Assembly: GCA_020912385.1 (NCBI GenBank)
Contig: CP087208.1
Span: 1,054,001-1,118,000, forward strand
Direction of reading: 5' to 3'
From: Neofusicoccum parvum
Taxonomy: Eukaryota > Ascomycota > Dothideomycetes > Botryosphaeriales > Botryosphaeriaceae
Length of the DNA stretch: 64,000 nt
Positions within the stretch are counted from its first letter, which is position 1. Every line of letters begins with the position of its first letter. The notes beneath the pieces are model-generated. The model was given only the letters and a program-made list of their open reading frames with translations, did not search any database and was not told the DNA's origin. A program made the translations under genes and the position numbers. This document shows positions 57,297 through 64,000 of this stretch, piece by piece.

Positions 57297-59559
57297 ATGG
57301 CTTCGGTGCTTGCTGTGCTCTCCCTGCTCGCAGCAGACGCTGCCGCCTGCCAGCGGGATTTCCTCAGTCCCCGCGGCATCGGCAACCACCGCCATTCGAA
57401 GCTTGCCGTTCGTCAAGACACTGCTTTCCCTCCCGTGCTGTCCGACACTGAGGCCGTCTTGGTCAATTCCTTCGACAACACCACAATCGACCAATGGTCC
57501 TACTACTACACCCATGGCTTGCATATTGCCGGCACCAATGAGAGTCAGGCTCAGTGGACGGCGGATCAGTGGTCATCCTTTGGCGTTCCCTCTTCGCTAG
57601 CCGAATACTGGACGCTCCTCAACTACCCTGTCTCACAGTCAGTCTCGGTCGGCTTCGCCAACGGCAGCAGCTATGCGGCAACCTTGATCGAGGAGGTTCT
57701 CGTCGAAGACGAGGTGACCTCCTACCCCAACAGCGTGCCGGCTTTTCATGGACTCTCCTGGTCTGGAAATGCGTCAGCCGAGTACGTGTACGTCGGCCGT
57801 GGTCAGCAGGTTGACTTTGACCGTTTGGAAGTTCTGGGTGTGCCTTTGGAAGGAAAAATTGCTCTGGCAAAGTATGGCGGCCCGTTCCGCGGTCTCAAAG
57901 TCAAGAACGCGCAAGAGCACGGGATGATCGGTATCGTGATATTTACCGACCCTGGAGACGACGGCAACATCACTGAAGCCAATGGATACGCTGCATACCC
58001 GGATGGCCCGGCACGCAATCCCACATCCATCCAGCGAGGCTCGGTCCAGTTTCTCTCGCAGTATCCTGGTGATCCCACCACCCCTGGATATCCCTCCAAG
58101 GAGGACTCTCCACGAGCCGATACTATTTCCGTCACCCCGCGCATCCCATCAGTTCCGATATCCTGGAAAGACGCCGTTCCGTTTCTTGCTGGATTGGACG
58201 GGTATGGAACTCCGGGAGAGGAAGTCAACCGCACAAATTGGGTCGGTGCCCTTAACGTGACATATAGCACAGGGCCTGCCCCCGGCACTACCATCTCTCT
58301 GTCAAACCTCATGGAAGAGAAGATCACAACCATTTGGGATGCGATTGGAATCATCAACGGCACTAACGCCGACGAGACCATCATCATCGGCAACCACCGA
58401 GATGCCTGGATCATTGGTGGAGCAGCCGACCCCAATTCCGGCTCAGCCGTGCTTGTGGAATTGTCTAAGGCGTTTGGGAAGTTGCTTGCCGCAGGCTGGA
58501 AGCCGAGGAGGAACATTGTACTCGCCAGTTGGGATGCTGAGGAGTATGGCTTGTACGGGTCGACGGAGTGGGTTGAAGAATACATTCCCTGGCTGGCGGA
58601 TACCAGCGTCGCATACCTCAACATCGACGTTGGTGCTTCTGGTCCTCGTCCGGACTTCTCGGCCACGCCAGAACTGCATACCATTGCGACTGAGATAATG
58701 AAGAAGGTTCTCTGGCCGTACGCTGGTACGGGCGAGTTGAACCAGACTCTGTATGATACCTGGTTCGGTGAGTCCGAGGGCGAGTTTGGTGTGTTGGGTA
58801 GCGGATCCGATTACACGTCGTTTTTGCACAACGGCATCAGCTCGATCGATCTCGGGGCTGGTGGAGGCCCTAATGACCCAATCTACCACTACCAGTAAGT
58901 GTGCCTAGAGTACAAGAGGTCCCTTGCTAATTGCACACACAGCTCCAACTACGACACCTACCATTGGATGATCTCGTACGGCGACCCAGGCTTCGTGGTC
59001 CACAAGGCCATTGGCCAGTTCCTTACGCTCCTCGCCTACCACCTTGCGGACGACCCTGTGATCCCGTTCGACATCCCCAACTACACCACCCAGCTCCGCC
59101 TCTACTATGATGAGCTGAACACGACGGTTGCCGAAGCCGGCGCCACGCTTGACCTCACGCCGCTCGCCGACGCCATCGACACGTTTGAGGCGTCGGCCAA
59201 CGCCATAGATGCCGTCGCGACCGAAGCCAAGCAGACCGGGGACGAAGTACTGGTCAGCCGTGTCAACACGAAGTTCCGTGAATTTCAGCGCGGATTCACG
59301 TCACAAGGCGGTCTACCGGACCGACAATTCTTCAAGCATGTCGTCTTTGCCCCGGGAATTGATACCGGTATGTCCGCAGTTTCATCCGGTCTCGTCTTTG
59401 AAGCGTGACAAGAGCTGACACCACTGCGCAGGCTACGCTCCCGTCACCTATCCTGGTGTCACGGAAGCGGTTGACGGGGGTAACTTGACGCTCGCAGCGT
59501 CGGAAGTGCTGAGAGCGGCAGCGGGGATTGAAAGAGCTGCTGCTATCCTGGTGCCGTGA
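57297..59559 (+). CDS. M28B metallopeptidase (glutamate carboxypeptidase II-like)
   Basis: Three exons, 57297..58894, 58943..59367 and 59432..59559, 716 residues. A signal peptide (MASVLAVLSLLAADAAA) indicates secretion or vacuolar delivery. A PA domain at about residues 170-250 (GKIALAKYGGPFRGLKVKNA) is inserted before the peptidase domain. The two-zinc site is complete: H367 (GNHRDAW), D378 (GGAADPNSG), E415 base and E416 ligand (WDAEEYG), D444 (AYLNIDV), and H533 (YHYHSNYD). A transferrin-receptor-like dimerisation domain closes the protein. The family cleaves C-terminal glutamate or other residues from peptides. The last zinc ligand codon is split by intron 1 (CA/C). Introns are 48 and 64 nt. 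Confidence 0.93.
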
Positions 59560-59941
59560 GGGGATTGAGAGTTGGTGTAAAGGGAGTACATGGAGAGCAG
59601 CGGTGTGGGCTATTGTGCAACGGACTTGCATGGCAGAGTCTCGTTTTGGAGAGCGATATGATGCACGACGGGTGGCAGTGACGCAGAACCAAGTTCCAGC
59701 TGTAATTTAAATTAATGCGGAGATGACGGTGATATCGCGAATCCATGGGCGTGCGCACCCGCAGCCTGGTCCCGTTCCCCGGCATCGACGGAGAAGGAGC
59801 GAAAGAGAGGAGCAATGCCAGCGTCGCCGGGTCCGCCCTGAGCGGCGCCGCACCCGGCCGAAGAAGCCAAGGCCGCGCGTGTGCTTGGGCGGCGCGTCTG
59901 CGGAGGGCGGAGGCAGCCGCAACCACAACGCCTCCACAGCC
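59560..59941. other. Intergenic region upstream of second Zn2Cys6 gene
   Basis: 382 bp. No supportable gene. It probably holds the peptidase 3' UTR and the regulator promoter. Confidence 0.5.
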
Positions 59942-62179
59942 ATGAGGGCCCAAAAACAACGGCAACGGGTTTCGACGGCATGCAAGGCGTGCCGCATCAA
60001 GCGGACCAAGGTAGGTGCGCTGCCACCTGCTTCCCTCCACCGCCGGGCCACCTGACGCCTCGCGCTGCCCCAGTGCGACGGCCACCCGCAGCAGTGCTCT
60101 GCCTGTCGCTACCGCAACCAGCCATGCGAGTACGTCTACACCGAGGACCGGCGCAAGCCGCCGAGCAAGCAGCATGTGCAGGCTCTTGAGGCCCGCATCC
60201 ACACTCTGGAGCGCCAGCTGGCCGCCGCCTGCGCCCGCGCCTGCGCCGACGACAGTGGCAGCCCCCATGCGGCCTCCAGAGTGCCCATGGCGCCCATCCG
60301 TGCCACTGACATTGACGACGTGACCGACACGCTGGGCAGCTTCAACATCGGCGACGGCGGTGAGATCTGCTACTTCGGCTCGCGCAGCAACTTCAACCTG
60401 CTCCGCAGCGCCCGCCTGGTGGACCGGCCGTCGTCGCTCGAGATGCAGCGCCGCGGCCGCGAAGCCACCCGCCAGCAGATCGGCCTGGCCCCGGTCTCCG
60501 ACGAGCTCGAAGCCCATCTGCTCGGCCTCTTCTGGACCTGGCAGAACGCCTGGCAGCGCGTTGTTGCCCGCGCTCCCTTTCTCCGCGACCGCGCTGCCCG
60601 CAGCGGCGCCCCGTGCGGCCGCTTCTACTCGCCGGCCCTGCTGGCCTCCATGCTTGCCCTTGCCTCGCGCTATTCCGACCGTCCTGAAGTCCGCGCTGAT
60701 CCCCTTGACGCCCGCACAGCTGGTGACACCTTTGCCGCGCAGGCCAAAATCATGCTTTTGTACGAATGCGAGACGCCGACCACCACCACCGTCCAGGCCA
60801 TTGCGCTGCTCAGCCTGCGCGAGACCGCGCTCGACAAGGAGGGCCTCGGCTGGATGTACTGCGGCATGGCTGTCCGCATGGCCCTGAACCTCGGCCTGCA
60901 CCTCGACTGCTCGCGCTGCGTCGACGAGGGTCTCTTGACCGCCGAGCAAGTCGAGGTGCGCAGTGTGACGTGGTGGGGCTGCTACGTTCTGGACAAGCTG
61001 TTCAACATCGGCCTGGGCCGCCCGTCCATGATCCTGGACTGCCTCATGACTGTTGAGATGCCGTCCACCTGCTGCGAAGAAGAGCAGCAGCCCTGGACCT
61101 CGTCGTCGGCAGATCCCACCGACGCGTCGGCCCCGGTGTCCCATTGCGTCAGCAACGCCATCCACACCTGCAAGCTGCTGATCTCGGTCGTCGAGATTCT
61201 CGACAACATGTGAGCTTGCTCTCCTGTCCTGTGTGCTTCTGCTGAACGTCGGCAGATACTCGCCTGGCAAGCCCGACAAGACCAGCATGGTGTCTGACGC
61301 TCACCTGCGTCTGACGTCCTTCTACAATGCTCTTCCTGCCGTCCTCAGAATTTCAAAGTCCTACAAAGACCGCGCTTTGCCGCACGTCTATCAGCTGCAG
61401 TGGGTAACTTGATTGTGGTGCCTCTACAGCGTCCATTGACACCTACGCAGCTTGCAGTACCACGTCATCATGGTTCTCTTGCATAGGCCTTTTATCAAGT
61501 CGCAGCGCACTTCAAGCGGCACTATCACCGGTGGTTTGAGCAAGATTGATAGCCACTCCACCGCCTGCCGGACGTCAGCCGAGTGGATTGCCACTATTTT
61601 CCGCAACTACAAAATGCACTACACCCTTGTACGTGCCTCAGAACAATCTGCTGTGGTGCCCCCACTGACAAACATGGCAAGCGTCTCGTCCCAATTTCAG
61701 CCGTGCATTGTGCATTCACTGCCGCGGTCATATTTCTACTTGACGCTACATCAGATAACGAGCAGGCACGCAAACGGGCTATGCATGGATTCAAAGTGTG
61801 TTTTGACAGCCTGAAAGATATGGAAATAGCTTGGAACTGGAGTACCCGGGCTGTTCTTGCTCTGCAAAATATTGCCCAAGGTTGGAACGTCGAAATTCCC
61901 GGGGACATGGCTGCGGCGGATGCTAGTGCGGATAAAGAAGCCCCAGTGTCAAGCATGCCCCTGCAGGACCACCATGCCGGTTGTTCTTCGCAAACCTTAG
62001 ATCAGCCTCTCCCCGCGTCTTCAGGGGGCACATTGCCAGAAGAGGACGAGCTCTTGTTCGGCCAGTTCATGGAGCCGCTCACGGACATGCCACATGATTC
62101 GCTGGCCTCCGCGCTGGACTGGAGTATGCTGGACCCATTTGCGGAGACCCAGGACCTTTCGGGCATATTTGATAATTGA
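59942..62179 (+). CDS. Zn2Cys6 transcription factor with fungal_trans domain
   Basis: Five exons: 59942..60010, 60074..61209, 61256..61399, 61451..61628, 61682..62179; 674 residues, with every join in frame. The binuclear cluster is split by intron 1: CKACRIKRTK joined to CDGHPQQCSACRYRNQPC gives C-x2-C-x6-C-x6-C-x2-C-x6-C. A linker and short coiled coil follow (ALEARIHTLERQL). The fungal_trans domain contains GRFYSPALLASMLALASRYS, GLGWMYCGMAVRMALNLGLH, RSVTWWGCYVLDKLFNIGLG and RPSMI. The C-terminus is acidic with aromatic residues (ALDWSMLDPFAETQDLSGIF), resembling an activation domain. The architecture recalls nirA/xlnR-class regulators in general. The nitrilase gene 412 bp downstream on the same strand is a candidate target. 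Confidence 0.9.
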
Positions 62180-62591
62180 GAGCCTAGCTTACGGTACCCT
62201 GATCAATTGCTAAACACTTGTTGATAGGTGACCACTGTTGTATTCCAGAAGGGCGTGATGGCTACCTTATCTCAACTATCCGGATGAGCATTCTCCGAAG
62301 CGCTCCACCCCACATCAAGTTAGCGTTGCTCGGTACATCCAATGCTCTTAGACAGCCAGCAGCGTTGTCGAATCGCAAGACATGGAGCATTTACGAGGAT
62401 GTGATTGGCATGAAGCAATGCGGGGAGGATCCCATGCATCTATCAATGTCTATCCGGATCAACATTATCCATGGGAGCACACAGTCAGAACCCGGCGAGA
62501 TTGAGTTATATTAATATTGGCGTAGAGCAAGACTTCAGGTTTCATCACAACATCACTTTCTTGCAGCCGAACCATTTTTGCAGCCCCCACC
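62180..62591. promoter_or_regulatory. Intergenic region and putative nitrilase promoter
   Basis: 412 bp. An AT-rich block (TTATATTAATAT, about 62504-62515) lies some 80 bases before the nitrilase ATG. No gene is visible in the remaining sequence. Confidence 0.5.
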
Positions 62592-63662
62592 ATGTCCATT
62601 CGCCAGTGGAAAGCAGCCATTGCGCAAGCCGAGCCATGCTGGTTTGACAAGAACGCCGGTATTGAAAAGTCGCTCCGGCTGATGCAAGAGGCCCACGCCA
62701 ACGGAGCATCCCTCATCGCCTTCTCGGAGGTCTGGGTTCCAGGCTACCCCAACTTCCTATGGGGCGGCAACTATCACGAGAACATCCCGCTGGTGCACAA
62801 GTACATGGCCAACAGCCTTGCGGCCGACGGGCCAGAGATTATCAGGATCCGACGTGCCGCTGCACAACACGGCATATATGCCGTCTTCGGCTTCAGCGAG
62901 CGTGTGGGCGGATCTCTGTATCTTGCACAGATGCTGATTGGACCCGACGGCGACGTGCTGTGCCATCGGAGGAAGACAAAGCCCACACACGTGGAACGCA
63001 CCCTATTCGGCGACTCGACCGGCGACTCCCTGAACAACGTCGTGGACACGCCTCTTGGCAAGATTGGCATGCTCAACTGCTGGGAACATCTCCAGCCGCT
63101 GCTCAAATACAACACTTGGGCCCAGGGCGAGCAGGTACACATCGCAGCCTGGCCTTTCAACGGTGCACACGTCGGCAAGGAGCCATGGTCCGTCTGCAAC
63201 GAAGCCAACGAGGTCACCATGAGCCGTGCGTACTCCATCGAGGGGCAGGTCTTCACTCTGGTCACCAACCAGCCATTGTCCGCGGACGGCATCAAGAAGA
63301 ACAGCGTGGGCCAGGCCAACGCCGACGACAGTTTCATGCTGGCAGGTGGTGGAGGGAGGGCCTCTGTGTTTGGGCCCGATGGCAAGCAGCTGACGGAGCC
63401 GACGGACCCGCTGTTTGACGGCCTGATTTACTGCGACATTGACCTCGACTTGATTGACTACGCCAAGGCTATCGCAGACCCCGTTGGCCACTACTCTCGT
63501 CCGGATTTGCTGCGCTTGCTGGTCGATGATCAGCCAAAGACTTATGTTGTCAAGGTGAACAGCGAGCGGAGTGATCAGGCATCTTGGAAGCCTTCGCCGA
63601 CGCTTTTGGACTCTCACAAATCTCTCAAGGAGATTGACGCTGAGATGCGGAGGGACAGCTGA
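62592..63662 (+). CDS. Fungal nitrilase (cyanide hydratase/aliphatic nitrilase type)
   Basis: One exon, 356 residues, the usual length. The Glu-Lys-Cys triad is intact: E46 (IAFSEVWVPGYP), K128 (RRKTKPTHVER) and C163 (GMLNCWEHLQPLLKY). The LNCWEH context and PTHVER block place it in the fungal nitrilase branch with arylacetonitrilases and cyanide hydratases. It would hydrolyse nitriles to acids and ammonia, or cyanide to formamide; sequence alone does not settle which. Members form helical filaments in the cytosol. The Zn2Cys6 regulator upstream may control it. Codon use is like that of the neighbours, so there is no clear sign of recent transfer. Confidence 0.93.
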   Translation: MSIRQWKAAIAQAEPCWFDKNAGIEKSLRLMQEAHANGASLIAFSEVWVPGYPNFLWGGNYHENIPLVHKYMANSLAADGPEIIRIRRAAAQHGIYAVFGFSERVGGSLYLAQMLIGPDGDVLCHRRKTKPTHVERTLFGDSTGDSLNNVVDTPLGKIGMLNCWEHLQPLLKYNTWAQGEQVHIAAWPFNGAHVGKEPWSVCNEANEVTMSRAYSIEGQVFTLVTNQPLSADGIKKNSVGQANADDSFMLAGGGGRASVFGPDGKQLTEPTDPLFDGLIYCDIDLDLIDYAKAIADPVGHYSRPDLLRLLVDDQPKTYVVKVNSERSDQASWKPSPTLLDSHKSLKEIDAEMRRDS

Positions 63663-64000
63663 GTTGTTGGATTCTGCGGAATGGATCTCGGAGGACCTTG
63701 AATCAGATAGTTTAAATTTCACTTTGCTCCTGATCTCGCCCTTTGATCAAAACCTGGGCGTCTACCAGTGACTCGACAAAGCTGTAATCCCTTGACAGCT
63801 ACTTTGTAGTTATATTACCGCCCTCCAAGTTCGGGTTGAAAGGACAGGCTGTTAACGAAGTCGCCGTAATCTTGGTAGGTATCATGGTCATGCTCTTGAG
63901 CAAGTCATCAAGTCATCCTCAAGCAGCTCTCTAGGTGATGGGTACTCATTGACACGCCCGACTACTCATCCAAGTCTAAGTGCGTGCACCAAAGCCTGCC
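63663..64000. other. Right-edge intergenic region
   Basis: 338 bp after the nitrilase stop. No recognisable gene. It is AT-richer than coding DNA and probably contains the nitrilase 3' UTR. Confidence 0.5.

Noticed and set aside
1..64000. Biosynthetic gene cluster or mobile element
   Set aside because: No PKS, NRPS, terpene synthase, P450 set, transposase or reverse transcriptase was seen; the accessory genes present are separated by housekeeping genes.

Overview
The window is nuclear DNA of a filamentous ascomycete. Genes are dense on both strands (25 protein-coding genes in 64 kb), introns are mostly 48-100 nt with GTRNGT donors, CTRAY branch sites and YAG acceptors, and the families are typical of Pezizomycotina: a HET-domain protein, DUF3431 and DUF3433 proteins, Zn2Cys6 regulators, Ser/Thr-rich GPI proteins and F-box proteins. 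Coding DNA is GC-rich, which produces many long antisense shadow frames. A Dothideomycete is my best guess, but the species cannot be named from the sequence. I saw no tRNA, rRNA, transposon or CRISPR array.

Layout. 0.7-9 kb: a DUF3431 membrane protein, an F-box protein and an SSO-type plasma-membrane syntaxin. 9.7-16 kb: ELP2 (minus) head-to-head with URM1 (plus), followed by a UIM-containing tyrosyl-DNA phosphodiesterase. 16.6-18.7 kb: an F-box-like protein, then a 2.6 kb gene-poor stretch. 21-26 kb: a Zn2Cys6 regulator and an MFS sugar transporter on the same strand. 26.5-34.2 kb: a large repeat-bearing GPI protein, a DUF3433 membrane protein and a coiled-coil protein with a double zinc module. 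34.9-45.6 kb: housekeeping genes, namely a GTPBP1-like GTPase, RPA3, a YML020W-like protein, the rRNA methyltransferase SPB1 and a PQ-loop membrane protein. 45.9-48.1 kb: a HET-domain gene. 48.4-51.6 kb: two spliceosomal genes in tandem, MFAP1-like and PPIL2-like. 52.5-59.6 kb: a small GPI protein, a DUF676 hydrolase and an M28B peptidase. 59.9-63.7 kb: a second Zn2Cys6 regulator followed by a fungal nitrilase.

Functional links. ELP2 and URM1 supply the two arms (mcm5 and s2) of one tRNA wobble-uridine modification and share a 358 bp divergent intergenic region. The MFAP1-like and PPIL2-like genes both belong to pre-mRNA splicing. Two regulator/enzyme pairs (Zn2Cys6 plus MFS transporter, Zn2Cys6 plus nitrilase) look like small catabolic or transport modules. 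Exon coordinates in the entries were worked out by hand from frame, splice motifs and family similarity. Nearly all joins keep frame; the one 5' end left unresolved is that of the DUF3433 gene.
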